Of a DNA stretch of 64,000 bases, positions 47,055 through 57,712 are shown one piece after another. How positions within the stretch are numbered: position 1 is the stretch's first letter; each line of letters starts with the position of its first letter. This DNA is from Sialis fuliginosa. Its lineage: Eukaryota > Arthropoda > Insecta > Megaloptera > Sialidae. The notes under the pieces were generated by a model, which had not been told where the DNA came from, did no database searches, and saw only the letters and a list, made by a program, of their open reading frames with translations. Position numbers and translations under genes: made by a program. The stretch lies in contig OY540821.1 in NCBI GenBank assembly GCA_961205875.1, forward strand, positions 4,960,001 to 5,024,000, written 5' to 3'.

Positions 47055-48911
47055 TTAGTACCAAACACTTTTCAAATTCGGAAAAATGATTTTTGTTTCA
47101 GTCATATTAACTTTTTTATGTTCTACGTTATTTCCTGTCAACTTTAAAACCTCAAGCTCCTCATAACGAATATCACCTGGAATTATATCTATTGAGTTAT
47201 AACTCAAATCCAAACTACGTAAATTACGAACGATAAAATTAAACCTTTTAATTAAATTATGAGACAGATCTAACACTTCTATACTAGTCGTATCAAAAAC
47301 ATCAGGCAATGATGTTATTTGATTATAACTTAAATCTAAAATACGTAAATTATTAATTTTCGAATTGAACCATGTGATTTTATTATGAGACAGATTTAAC
47401 ACTTGAAGCTTTTCCATTTCTATAACATATGGGACAATTTGTATTTGATTATAACTCATATCTAAATTACGTACATTTAAATTTGTAGTCTGAATAGTAG
47501 CAATTGAATTATGAGACATATCTAACACTTCTAGCTTGGTATTATATTGAAAATCTGGTAAATATGTTAAAATATTATAACTTAAATTTATACTGTGAAC
47601 ATTGGTCAACATGGATAATCTAATATTATAGTAGTACAATTTATTATGTGAGAGATCTAATATTTCTAAATTGGGCATATCGGAACCACTTGAAAATGAA
47701 GACATTTGATTGTAGCTTAAATTTAATACACACAATAACCTGAAATTTCCTGTCAAACTAAATTCAACTATCTCATTATTAGATAGATCAAACATTTCTA
47801 AACTAGGCATAACATTGTTAATTCTTACATAACGTATTTTATTATAACTTAAATCTAAGTAGCGTGCATCAAATTTAATGTCAGAAATACTAAGGTCAAT
47901 TAAATTATGAGATAGATCAATTACTTCCATAAAAGGTGTACAATAGTAATATGACAATGAAGATATTTTATTATAACTTAAATTTATTGAACGTACATTG
48001 TATACTTTGTTATAAAAACTGGATATGGAATTATGAGATACATCCAATACTTCTAGATCGGTCATATTAATGATATCTGGCAAGGAACTAATACGATTGT
48101 TACTTATATTTAAAAATCGTAAATTATTAGGTATGACAGAAATACTAATTAATAAGTTATTTGATAAATCTAATTCATCTAATTTTGTCATATTTATTAT
48201 ACTCGGTAGGGAAGATATGTTATTATAACTTAAGTTTAAATTACGAGTATTTTCCACTGTAAAATCAAGACTGTTTATTGAATTATTTGATAAATCAAGT
48301 TTTTCTAAATTTGTCATATTCCTGAATCCTTTTGGATGAATTGAAATTAATTTGTTAGATTTTAAATTCATTTCTTTTATTTGATTAAATCCCATAAATG
48401 CCATTGAATGTATTGATTGAATTTGATTATTAGATAAGTCCAAGTACTCTACAGTACTGAAAGTATTTTTTACACTATTAATACTTTCAATACCTGCATT
48501 TTTTAGAATTACATTCTTTAATTTTGGTAACTGTGTAAATGTTTCTAGATCAATACTTATTGATATGTTATTGTTTTCTATAGAAATTTGTTCAATTTTC
48601 TCAATTTTCTTAAAAGTATTTGAATTAATTTTTGTAAAACTAGTAAATCTAGAATTAAATTCTAATATACTTGTCGTTAAGTTGTTGTTAAATAGAAATT
48701 CTTGAGTAAGATGAACTGGATCGCGGTGTCTTGTTAGTATGATAGAGTCCAGTGGTTGTCCAGCTTCAGATATTGTCTTGAGGTATTCAGAATTAGTAAA
48801 GTCATCACAGAATAGATTCTTTTGGATAATATATCCACATGAAGCATTACATAATATTGCACAGTTTATAGAAATTACTGTGAAAATAAGAAGATATCTT
48901 GTTTTTTCCAT
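47055..48911 (-). CDS. Secreted leucine-rich-repeat protein, LRR gene 5 (mosaic)
   Basis: 618 residues from the ATG at 48911. An upstream in-frame ATG (48929) lies inside the intron, before the acceptor ttttag (48914-48913), so it is not used. Signal peptide MEKTRYLLIFTVISINCAIL; then SCGYIIQKNLFCDDF and SEYLKTISEAGQPLDSI, almost identical to gene 6. From about residue 80 it becomes nearly identical to gene 2 through the early LRRs (INSNTFKKIEKIEQISIENN...) and again at the C-terminus. About 21 LRRs, no cap or anchor. The start of the 3' UTR also matches gene 2. AATAAA motifs lie at about 46925-46913. The switch suggests gene conversion or unequal exchange. Confidence 0.95.
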   Translation of the reverse strand: MEKTRYLLIFTVISINCAILCNASCGYIIQKNLFCDDFTNSEYLKTISEAGQPLDSIILTRHRDPVHLTQEFLFNNNLTTSILEFNSRFTSFTKINSNTFKKIEKIEQISIENNNISISIDLETFTQLPKLKNVILKNAGIESINSVKNTFSTVEYLDLSNNQIQSIHSMAFMGFNQIKEMNLKSNKLISIHPKGFRNMTNLEKLDLSNNSINSLDFTVENTRNLNLSYNNISSLPSIINMTKLDELDLSNNLLISISVIPNNLRFLNISNNRISSLPDIINMTDLEVLDVSHNSISSFYNKVYNVRSINLSYNKISSLSYYYCTPFMEVIDLSHNLIDLSISDIKFDARYLDLSYNKIRYVRINNVMPSLEMFDLSNNEIVEFSLTGNFRLLCVLNLSYNQMSSFSSGSDMPNLEILDLSHNKLYYYNIRLSMLTNVHSINLSYNILTYLPDFQYNTKLEVLDMSHNSIATIQTTNLNVRNLDMSYNQIQIVPYVIEMEKLQVLNLSHNKITWFNSKINNLRILDLSYNQITSLPDVFDTTSIEVLDLSHNLIKRFNFIVRNLRSLDLSYNSIDIIPGDIRYEELEVLKLTGNNVEHKKVNMTETKIIFPNLKSVWY

Positions 48912-48967
48912 TCTAAAATAAATATACATATAATCAATAAATTTATTAATTAAAAATATATCAATAA

Positions 48968-50143
48968 TACAGGGTGATTCAGCACTGTCGTGCCAAACTT
49001 GAACGGTACATCGAGAAAAATATTTTAAGCAAAAAACATTATATGAACATGTGTCCGGAAATTTTTCGTAAGGGGGCTACAGCCCTCCAAAGATTTTATT
49101 CAAAATTAGTTTTTATTTAATATCTTGAGAACCTATTGTGCCATAGTTATGAAATTTGATACAGGGTTTAGTATTAATAAGTGTTATCGATTTCCAGTAT
49201 TGAGCAATTATAATTTAGATCAGGGCTGTATGATCCCAGGAGGCCCGTCGATTTTTATCCAGTATTTTTTGTTCTTCAATTTTTTCCTGAGTTAAAAATT
49301 TGAATAAGTCTGTATGAGACAAAATACACAAAAATATACTTTGCTCATTTATCATAGGATAAACCGTTTACGAGCAATATCGATGCAAAAGAAAAGAAGA
49401 AAGCATGCAGAATTTTACTTAATACGGATGCTTCAAATTAAACGAAATAAATTTATATTCCTGTTCTTTGATTAAAGGTAAGGTTATCACCTAATACGTG
49501 TCCTCTTAGACCTATAGCCAGTTCTATTAATGTTGCAAGTAATTTACTAACATAACTAGAAAGCGATACTTAAAATGGCTATTTGTTCGTAAGGATGAAT
49601 TTTTGGAGGTATATTTTTATTATTTTTTTGTCTTATTTTATATCATAGAACAAGAATTTAAAAATATTTTTTGTAATTTGAAGCGTCCGTATTAAGTAAA
49701 ATTCTGCATCCTTTCTTTTGCATCCCAATTTCTCGTAAACGGTTTATCGTATGATAAATGAGTAAAGTGTATTTTTGTGTATGTATTTTGTGCCATACAA
49801 TCTTATTCAAGTGTCTAATTTTAAAAAAAATTAAAGAACAAAAAAATACTAGATAAAAATCGATGGGCCCACTGGCCCCATACAGCCCTGATGTAAATTA
49901 TAATTGCTCAATACTGGAAATCGATAACACTTATTAATACTAAACCCTGTATCAAATTTCATAACTTTAACACAATGGGGTCTCTAGATATTAAATAAAA
50001 ACTAATTTTGAATAAAATCTTTGGAGGGCTGTAGCCCCCTTACGAAAAATTTCCGGACACATGTTCATATAATGTTTTTTGCTTAAAATATTTCTCTTAA
50101 TTTACTGTTCAAGTTTGGCACGACAGCACTGAATCACCCTGTA
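48968..50143. mobile_element. Foldback element in the 5' intron of LRR gene 5
   Basis: Ends TACAGGGTGATTCAGCACTG and nearly the complement. Arms of about 450 bp or more pair (gtaagggggctacagccctc on both sides). TA ends fit a Tc1/mariner-type MITE. Non-coding. Confidence 0.92.
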
Positions 50144-50881
50144 TATTAATTTAAGTTTTTTTTTTTTAAATTCCAAATTGGTATACAGTTTCTAAAATTT
50201 CTGATGAATTTTATATTTATTATTAAAATTGATATTTATTTTATTACAAAGATAATAGGAAGGAGGAGGTTCTCAATTTGACAATATATTATGTATATTT
50301 TTTATGTATATTCGGGCATAACTCCGACAAAATTTTACCGATTTGGACGATTTTTTTTCATTGAAAGAGTATACTCCCGAGGTAATTCCATATGAATTTT
50401 ACCAGAACCTGATCATATGGACTTCGAAATACACCACTCAAAAAAGAAAAAGAAATAAACTGCCCTGGGCGGCACAAGACTTTTTTATACATCATGATAC
50501 TGAAAAAATTACATAAGTTAACACTTTCTGCTAAGAAATTGAATATAATTAACTACATTACATTAATTGTTGTTTTTGTTAATGTTCGAGATATATTTTA
50601 ATTCTATTCTGTGATTTTATTTCAAACGTTTTTATAAGAAATCGTTACAATAATTTTCTAGTTTAAAAAAAATGTTGTTTTGTCAATGGTTTCTTATTTG
50701 TTTGATATTTCAATAGTTCAACACGTTTTATATACATATTTAATTGACAGTTGTAAGAAAAAAAATGCTTTTAATTTCAGGTAACTAGATTATTCAAACA
50801 TATTATTAAAATTAATTTTAAATAAAAACTAAAATTATTATTTTTTGGTCAATTCAAAAAAGATACACATATTACTTGCTC
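50144..50881. other. Remaining 5' intron of LRR gene 5
   Basis: AT-rich with no ORF. A short segment at 50330-50450 (gaattttaccagaacctgatca) resembles 29990-30065. Confidence 0.5.
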
Positions 50882-51189
50882 TATGAATACTATCTATAAC
50901 AATAATTTTGAGTTATTTGTAACTATATAAAAAAATAAAGCGGTGTGCATTTTATATCCAAATCATGTTATTTCTAAAATTACTTACTTATATTTCTGTA
51001 TGTTGGGTGGTGTACCGGTTTCTTGGTAATTCAGTTGTTGATGTAACTTGGTTTCGGAATACTCTTCAGGTTGATATCAGACTATAACGGATAACTTCAC
51101 TTCACTATATTATTTATAGTATGGAAAGGAAACGTTGCAGATGCTGTGACAAACAGTTTGTATTGCAGCAGTTGATTAATATATACAGT
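50882..51189 (-). promoter_or_regulatory. Promoter and first exon of LRR gene 5 (duplicated unit, copy A)
   Basis: On the minus strand CTATAAATA (51119-51111) is a strong TATA box, the start expected near 51085. The first exon runs to 50988 and ends before GTAAGTA at 50987; intron 48913-50987. The whole segment, TATA, exon and intron start, is duplicated at 61128-61475 for gene 6. Confidence 0.75.
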
Positions 51190-51520
51190 CATGGGCGCCG
51201 GGAGGGGGGTGCAAGGAGGTGCACCTGGCAAATGAAATAATTAAGAAATACAATTGTAATTTTAAAATTTTATACATTTGCACCCCCCTGGCAAAATGAA
51301 AAAAATTTACTCCGTGAATAATAAGGTATAAATGTGAAAATATTAAACTGAGGACCTTTTTTTTTTTAGTCATCTCAGTTTTTAATTATATATATTTAAA
51401 AACTGAAGACCTTTTTTTTTTACTCTTGTTAACTTTCATAAAAAAAATTTTTTTTCGTATATACTTTCATCTCATATATCTAGATGCACCCCCCTAGCAA
51501 AAATCCTGCCGGCGCCCATG
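51190..51520. mobile_element. MITE with perfect 8-bp target duplication
   Basis: Ends CATGGGCGCCGG and CCGGCGCCCATG; flanked by TATACAGT (51182-51189, 51521-51528). The right duplication overlaps the end of the neighbouring mariner-like element. Contains gaccttttttttttagtcat stretches like those in other CAGTGGCG MITEs. Confidence 0.9.
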
Positions 51521-51674
51521 TATACAGTGTGTCCCAGGATAGATGTAACAAGAGATGTAATAAATTTTTTTTTTTTAATTTTGAAATGACATTTGGTGAT
51601 CGAGTCCTGCTTGATGTAAAACAGACGTACACCAAAATTTAGTTGATTTAATCTTCTACAGGGTGTGTTATAAG

Positions 51675-52022
51675 CAGGGCTTCGAACCGTTATTTTTTTC
51701 GTTCCGGTTCGAGCAAAAAAATATATTTCGGTTCGGTTCCGGTTTTCGTTCCGCAAAAAATAACGGTTTTTCCGGTTTTTTCGGTTTTCGGTTCAGCTCC
51801 GAGTGATTAAATTTGTATTTAAAAAAATGTTCTACCATAATTTAGAATATTTTATGGTACTTGTATGATAGTAGTACGAACGACAATTGAAGTGGGAAAT
51901 AAGATCATGTTAACGCGCGTATTTTAACATGTAGGTACTGAACCGTAAAAACCGATATTTTTATTTCGGTTCTGTTCCGGTTTTCGTTTCGGTTTTCGGT
52001 TCAGTTCCGGTTCGAAGCACTG
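51675..52022. mobile_element. hAT-like MITE with perfect 8-bp target duplication
   Basis: Ends CAGGGCTTCGAACC and GGTTCGAAGCACTG, flanked by GTTATAAG (51667-51674, 52023-52030). The interior is repeated cggttccggttttcg. Inserted in the left arm of the mariner-like element. Confidence 0.92.
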
Positions 52023-52214
52023 GTTATAAGCAAAGTTGTAAAAATAACCAAGAACAAACCACCCTATATTTTTTAAAATATGAAAATAATCCACTAAGAA
52101 AGTTTGTTTATATGCAATTTTGTAACCCTATACCGAATTCCAGAGCATTAAAAATAAATAAATAACATTTTCTATAAATTAAGTCGATATTTTATTGTGT
52201 AGTAGGGTTGGAAA

Positions 52215-52400
52215 CATCAAGTGGCCGCGAAATCCCCGGACCTGTCAATATTGGACTTTTTTATGGGTCGGGTCAAGCAGTTGGTTTACGCTGAAGCACA
52301 CCCTAATGATGTAGAAGTATTGAAACAGAGAATTAGAAATGCTATAAACTTCATTTCATTAGAACACATTCGAAACAATTATAGAGAACTAGCTGCTACC
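52215..52400 (+). pseudogene. Mariner-type transposase C-terminal relic
   Basis: Reads AAKSPDLSILDFFMGRVKQL then VYAEAHPNDVEVLKQRIRNA, matching the (W)PxxSPDLxPLDFFLWGxxK...VY region around the third catalytic acidic residue of IS630/Tc1/mariner transposases. The WPR is one frame off, so there is a frameshift. It is cut at about 52388 by a retroelement-like insertion. The rest of the enzyme is absent. Confidence 0.8.
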
Positions 52401-52486
52401 CGCGGCTTCGCTCGCGTGGATTTCGAAACCCCCATCCCCATGATATTTTTTTCGCCGGATCGAATGAAACTAATTACAACCATACA

Positions 52487-53105
52487 TAGTTTTATTAAAC
52501 ATACCTGATAAGATCGATCCTGTTAATTATATATTGTTCACCCAAAGGATTTTTTTATTTTCATAATCCATATCCACTATAATATTATGTTGATATAAGA
52601 ACTGTCACTTAGCACGCATCAAAACCATCTACAAAATCAAGTATCGTGTGAAACCAACACAAATTGAAACCATGACAACAATCCAGTGCCAAAACACGCT
52701 TGAAAACCAGCATTGAATCTAGCAAACAAACCAGCAGCCCCTTAAGCCCGGCGCACACGACGCTAGATTTGCTGCTAGTTTGTTTGCTAGATTCAATGCT
52801 GGTTTTCAAGCGTGTTTCGGCGCTGGATTGTTGTCATGGTTTCAATGTGTGTTGGCTTCACACGATCCTTGATTTTGTAGATGGTTTTGATGCGTGCAAA
52901 GTGACAGTTCTAATATCAACATAATACTGTAGTGGATATGGTTTATGAAAATAAAAAAATCCTTTGGGTGAATAATATATAATTAATGTTTATTAATTTC
53001 AACAGTTAAACTCAATGATCTAAGTTTAAAATTTCACTACAATTCAGTTTTCTCACATTTATTTTTTACATTCAGGATCGATCTTATAAGGTATGTTTAA
53101 TAAAA
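52487..53105. repeat. Large hairpin
   Basis: Left arm 52487-52740 is inverted in 52745-53105 (both carry cacccaaaggattttttta and gcacgcatcaaaaccatcta), meeting at the TTAA end of the MITE below. The right arm holds about 90 bp more. It looks like an inverted duplication arising from that MITE's end. Confidence 0.85.
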
Positions 53106-53428
53106 CTCACATTTGAATATTTGTAAAATGGACATAATTATTTCTTATGATTTGTACGAACAGCTGTTACAAAAGTATACGCTATGACGCCATGTTTGTT
53201 TATGACGTTTATGCTCACGTGACATTATAATATTTTCTGATTGGTTCTTGCTCAAATCTAGCAGCAAATCCAGCACGAAAAATAGCCCCGGTTCTATTCT
53301 GAAATCTAGTATGATAGCACGCAGCGTAGCAAGCAGTGACGTCATTTCCAGCACAGAAACAAGCTCGGTTGCCAGCACAGCAACCAGCAAGCAAACCAGC
53401 AGCAAATCTAGCGTCGTGTGCGGCGGGC
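52746..53428. mobile_element. TTAA-flanked MITE (piggyBac-like)
   Basis: Starts gcccggcgcacacgacgcta and ends with the complement, and is flanked by TTAA on both sides (52742-52745, 53429-53432). TTAA targeting is the piggyBac hallmark; no transposase is present. Both-strand open frames over it are palindrome artefacts. Confidence 0.8.
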
Positions 53429-54127
53429 TTAAGGGGTTGTTTTTTTCGGAATTCGAAGTAGCCTATGTCCTTTCTCAGAGTGCATGCTATCTCCCTGTCA
53501 AATTTCATCAAGATCGGTTTAGCGGTTTAGCCGTGAAAAGGTAACAAACAGATAGACAGACAAACACACTTTCGCATTTATAATATTAGTATGGATTTAG
53601 GCGAAGAATCGAAATATGTGCGGATGTCGGTGGCAGTTATATCGAATAATTAAAAGTTAGTCAACTTGTATTGGTCGATATTTAAATTGTTTATTTTGTA
53701 TTATATTAAGTTGTTACCAACCTTACTTTTCACTTCACAATAAAATATCAACTTCATTTTTTTAATGCTCTGAAATTTCGTATTGATTTCTAAGCGAACT
53801 TTCTTTGTGGATTTTTTTCATATTTTGAAAAATATAGGTAGTTTATTTTTACAACTTCGTTTATAAAACACCCTGTAGAAGACCAAATCAACTAATTTTT
53901 GGTATACGTTAGTTTAACATCAAGCAGGACTCGATCCACAAATGTCATTCCGAAATTCGAAAATTTCTTGTTCTTTATACCTTTTGTTACATCTATTCTG
54001 GGACACATTGTATTCATATATGTGAATGCGAGATAAGAAGCCTTCAATATACCGGATGTTGATTACTACCAGATGTTAGCTGTAGGCACACTGAAAAAAA
54101 ATCTGCCTTGGGAACGGGACTTTCTTA

Positions 54128-54151
54128 TACCTAACCTAACCTAACCTAACA
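54128..54151. repeat. Interstitial telomere-type repeat
   Basis: Four CCTAA units in a row (acctaacctaacctaaccta...), the arthropod TTAGG telomere motif on the other strand. Too short to be a telomere; likely interstitial or chance-derived. Confidence 0.7.
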
Positions 54152-55155
54152 GTGAATTGTATACGTGATTCTTTGTTTATTAAAACATTTCTAACAAACT
54201 AACAAGAAAGAACAAAATGAATAATTTTATATTTATATAACAAGTGATTTTTTTTAACGTAATAACTGAAAACGGTTGTTTACTCTTGTAAATTTTTGGA
54301 TTTTTGAATTATTTTTGAAATAAGAAAAAAATGTTTTAGATAAAAAATGCCGAGTATGTTATTATCTATAATTAATTCCCCATACATTTTTTCCTCTGTT
54401 ATGAACCATTTGAATTATAATATTTTTTTTTTCAAAAATTTGTGGCACACTATGCAGTTGAAAAATTAGGCAACTAAAATATAATTTCTTGTGATTTGTC
54501 TTATTAAACAAAATAATTAACAAGGGGAGGGTGTTAAAAAATTTAAACTTACAGCACGAAAATTCCTCACTTGTTTATTAACATATCACAGCAGTAGCGC
54601 GCGTTTTTCAACCATTCTCGAAAAAAAATCTACAAAATTAATGGTTATGAATTTTTATTTCTAAAAGTAAGCTGCTTATAGAAAAACCTTTCAGACAAAA
54701 GTTATTCAGGGGAGTATTATAATTAAAAAAAATTATTTGTGAGTATTTTTCATATTTTTTTGTCTAAGCTTTAAAAAAATAAACTATTTTTGTGTTGAAA
54801 AACAGAATTTACGTGAAAAAATAAGAAAATTTTGCCAAGAAGTTTTTTTTTAAACAAAAAAACTTTGTACTAGTGATGCCGTATAAACACGGTGTTTGAA
54901 AACACATCGTATTTAGGGTTTATTGCACTTTTGTCAAAAAAAAAAAACAAAATAACAAGAGGACGCTCACAGAGGTCATTAGTTATATTCATTTATTTAT
55001 TACAGGTTTAAAAATGTTTTACTGATCCTTTATGCTAGGTAAAATTAAAGTTAAAACAATACAGATAAATTAAAACGAATTGCGAAAACATGTATTTTAT
55101 TTATTGATATAATAATTATAATAATTGAAAATGTTTTTGCATTGATATTACAAAA
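54152..55155. other. Duplicated intergenic block, copy A
   Basis: 54440-54720 matches 63441-63725 (ggggagggtgtta, cacagcagtagcgcgcg, aaaaatctacaaaatta). No gene. The duplication includes the promoter unit further left. Confidence 0.7.
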
Positions 55156-55447
55156 TACAGTGGAAATCGTTTAACACGAAACCACGGGAACAGAAATATT
55201 TTTTCATGTTAAAAGAATTACACAAAAAAAAGAAAAAAGCAGGGGGCACACAATTTATTAACACTTAATATGTTATATTACTTCAAAGAATAGAAATTCA
55301 TCATTTTATCTGTAACACTCACATATGTACCTACTTCAAGGATAGATAGTAAATGAAAAATTTTATATTTTGTTTGATGACATATCTTTGTTGCCAACTT
55401 TCGTGTTAACCGATTTTTCATGTTTTCGTATTAAAAGATTTCCACTA
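55156..55447. mobile_element. MITE downstream of LRR gene 6
   Basis: Inverted ends tacagtggaaatcgtttaac and ttaaaagatttccacta, with internal ttaacacgaa / ttcgtgttaa. No ORF. It ends about 45 bp from the stop codon of gene 6. Confidence 0.75.
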
Positions 55448-55493
55448 TTACTTGTACAATGTATATATGGTTATTAAAACTAAATAAATAAAA

Positions 55494-57122
55494 TTAAACA
55501 TATAAAATCCACATATCTTTTAAACTTGGAAAACTTATTTTTATGTTAGGTAAGTTAATTCTGTTTACGGAATTTCCAATCAAAATTAAATATTCTAATT
55601 TATCATAAAGAATATTGCTTGGAATTGTAGATATTCTATTAGAACTTAAATCTAAATTAATCAAACTACTCACAGTAAAATTTAAACTGGAAATTAAATT
55701 ATTAGATAAATCCAATACTTCCAAATTTGGAACAGTAACATTTCGTGAAAACTCAGATATTTTATTATAATTTAAATATAAATAACGTACATTGAAAATA
55801 TCGGAACTGAATCTAGTTATTTTATTATGTGATAGATCTAATGATTCTAAATTTGTAATTTTTATGATATCTTTCAAATGTGTTATACTATTATAACTTA
55901 TATTTAAATAACGTACACTGGAAATATCGGAATCGAAATTGCTAATTAAATTATGTGATAAATCTAGTAATTCTAAATTTGTAATATTTATGATATTTTT
56001 CAAAGTTTCTATATTATTATTACTTAAATTTAAATAACGTACCTTAGAAATATCTGAATTGAAACTGTTTATACTATTATGTGATAGATCTAATGTTTCT
56101 AAATTTGTAATATTTATTTTATCTTTCAAATATTGTATATTATTATAACTTAAATTTAAATAACGTACACTAGAAATGTCGGTATCGAACTTGTTAATAG
56201 AATTATGTGATAGATCTAATGTTTCTAAATTTATAATGTTTATGATACCATTTGACAACGTTGATATTTTATTATAACTTAAATTTAAATAACGTACACT
56301 AGAAATGTCGGTATCGAACTTGTTAATAGAATTATGTGATAGATCTAATGTTTCTAAAATAATATTTATGACTTTTGGCAACGTAGATATTTGATTATAA
56401 CTTAAATCTAAAGACCGTACATTGTTCAATGTGATACCAAACCAGTCCTTGATAATATAATCCCATGGAGAAGTGCCTCTAATTGAAATTGAGTTGTGTG
56501 ACAGATCTAATATTTCTAAACTACTCATATAACTGAATCCCATTAGATGAATATTATATAGTTTATTAAATTTTAAAGTCAGTGTTTTTGTTTGGTTAAA
56601 TCCGGTAAATACGTAGTCAGGTATTGATTTAATTTGATTATCAGATAAGTCCAAGTGTTCTACATTACTAAAAGAGTTTTCACTGCTATATATTCTGTTA
56701 TTATTTGCATTTTTTAGAATGACTGTTTTTAGTTTTGGTAATTGTGTAAATGAATCAAGATCTATAGAAATAGGTACATTATTTTCTTCTATATGAATTT
56801 TTTCAATTTTCTCAAGTTTTTTATATGTGCCTACATAAATATTTGTAAATTTGGTAGATCTCGAGTTAAATTCTTTTAAACTTGTAGTTAAGTTGTTGTT
56901 GAATAGAAATTCTTGAGTAAGATGAACTGGTTCGCGGTGTCTTGTTAGTATGATAGAGTCCAGTGGTTGTCCAGCTTCAGATATTGTCTTGAGGTATTCA
57001 GAATTAGTAAAGTCATCACAGAATAGATTCTTTTGGATTATATATCCACATGAAGCATTACATAATATTGCACAGTTTAAAGATATTGCGAAAAAAAGAA
57101 AAAGGCAGCTTATTTTCTCCAT
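55494..57122 (-). CDS. Secreted leucine-rich-repeat protein, LRR gene 6
   Basis: 542 residues. Signal peptide MEKISCLFLFFAISLNCAIL, then SCGYIIQKNLFCDDF and SEYLKTISEAGQPLDSI as in gene 5. About 17 LRRs. The central part repeats a 42-43-residue double unit, LETLDLSHNSINKFDTDISS then VRYLNLSYNxIxxLxxxIxI-xN, five to six times; two neighbouring units are almost identical in DNA. The first LRR region has an insertion (IRGTSPWDYIIKDWFG) absent in paralogs. The C-terminus (SNRISTIPSNILYDKLEYLI) is its own. No cap or anchor. The acceptor tttcag (57126-57124) is one base before the ATG; the first exon is about 4.2 kb upstream. Confidence 0.95.
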   Translation of the reverse strand: MEKISCLFLFFAISLNCAILCNASCGYIIQKNLFCDDFTNSEYLKTISEAGQPLDSIILTRHREPVHLTQEFLFNNNLTTSLKEFNSRSTKFTNIYVGTYKKLEKIEKIHIEENNVPISIDLDSFTQLPKLKTVILKNANNNRIYSSENSFSNVEHLDLSDNQIKSIPDYVFTGFNQTKTLTLKFNKLYNIHLMGFSYMSSLEILDLSHNSISIRGTSPWDYIIKDWFGITLNNVRSLDLSYNQISTLPKVINIILETLDLSHNSINKFDTDISSVRYLNLSYNKISTLSNGIINIINLETLDLSHNSINKFDTDISSVRYLNLSYNNIQYLKDKINITNLETLDLSHNSINSFNSDISKVRYLNLSNNNIETLKNIINITNLELLDLSHNLISNFDSDISSVRYLNISYNSITHLKDIIKITNLESLDLSHNKITRFSSDIFNVRYLYLNYNKISEFSRNVTVPNLEVLDLSNNLISSLNFTVSSLINLDLSSNRISTIPSNILYDKLEYLILIGNSVNRINLPNIKISFPSLKDMWILYV

Positions 57123-57126
57123 TCTG

Positions 57127-57704
57127 AAATAAAATAATAACCAAATTAATTTACTATTTATTTATAATATTGTGTAGATCAGTGGTTCTCAAAATATGCG
57201 CTACGACACTCTGGGGAACCGCGGAGTATTGCAAAAACTTTAATAATTATTAATTTCGTTTGAAATGAATGAATTTGTTTGATAATTCAGTTGTTTGACT
57301 TATAAATTTTTTTACTTTCTTATAAAGTAAGTATAGACTAGGTAATTTTTTTTTCGAATTCCGGATTTTAATGGTATTATCCGTTTTGACCTTCTTTGAA
57401 TCCATTCTGACTATTTTCACCATGATGTCTGTGTGTCTGTCGGTCTATCTGTAGACGCTGTAAGTCAAATACGACAAATAATAGTAGAAGTGCGAAATTT
57501 TATATTTAAAGATTAATTTTTGTCTGGGAAGAAAATCTCCAATTTTTCATCCGGATACCGATGTTCACTAATGTCGGTTTTTAAATTTTTCGTATTATTT
57601 TTGAAACAGTGCGAATTAGAGAAAAATTACCAAGTTAAAAATTGAAAATAATTTTTATTATAATACAATTCAAATGGTTCATAACAGAGAAGATATATCT
57701 CTCT
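57127..57704. other. 5' intron of LRR gene 6, repeat relics
   Basis: At 57182 a hAT-like end cagtggttctcaaaatatgc has no visible partner. 57355-57470 is the uninterrupted version of the repeat split by the MITE at 13867. Confidence 0.6.
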
Positions 57705-57712
57705 GCCATGAG

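Larger units (their letters stand above)
52388..53596. mobile_element. Retroelement-like insertion (interrupted)
   Basis: Begins actagctgctacccgcggct and ends gcatttataatattagtatg-gat, a pair of phrases recurring widely in insect genomes as short retroelement ends. Most of its length is a later hairpin/MITE insertion. The class is from memory of such phrases, not a search. Confidence 0.5.
51525..54010. mobile_element. Mariner/IS630-like long-TIR element, heavily nested
   Basis: Left end CAGTGTGTCCCAGGATAG and right end ctattctgggacacattg are inverted, preceded and followed by TA. The arms pair for more than 300 bp once the insertion at 51675-52022 is removed (left 51525-52215, right about 53690-54010). 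A transposase C-terminal relic lies just inside the left arm. It is absent from the matching site in the duplicated unit near 62965. Confidence 0.85.

Noticed and set aside
48912-48929. Upstream in-frame ATG of LRR gene 5
   Set aside because: It lies before the ttttag acceptor, in the intron, and the five paralogs all start at the ATG one base after that site.
52221-52508. 95-codon frame as a host gene
   Set aside because: It begins in a transposase relic and ends in a retroelement-like insertion.
52609-53544. Serine/threonine-rich frames on both strands (SSKQTSSKSS type)
   Set aside because: They read through the arms of a hairpin and a TTAA MITE, giving the same peptide from both strands.
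48739-57132. Repeated + strand 60-codon frame MIESSGCPASDIVLRYSELV
   Set aside because: Antisense of the conserved N-block in genes 5 and 6.
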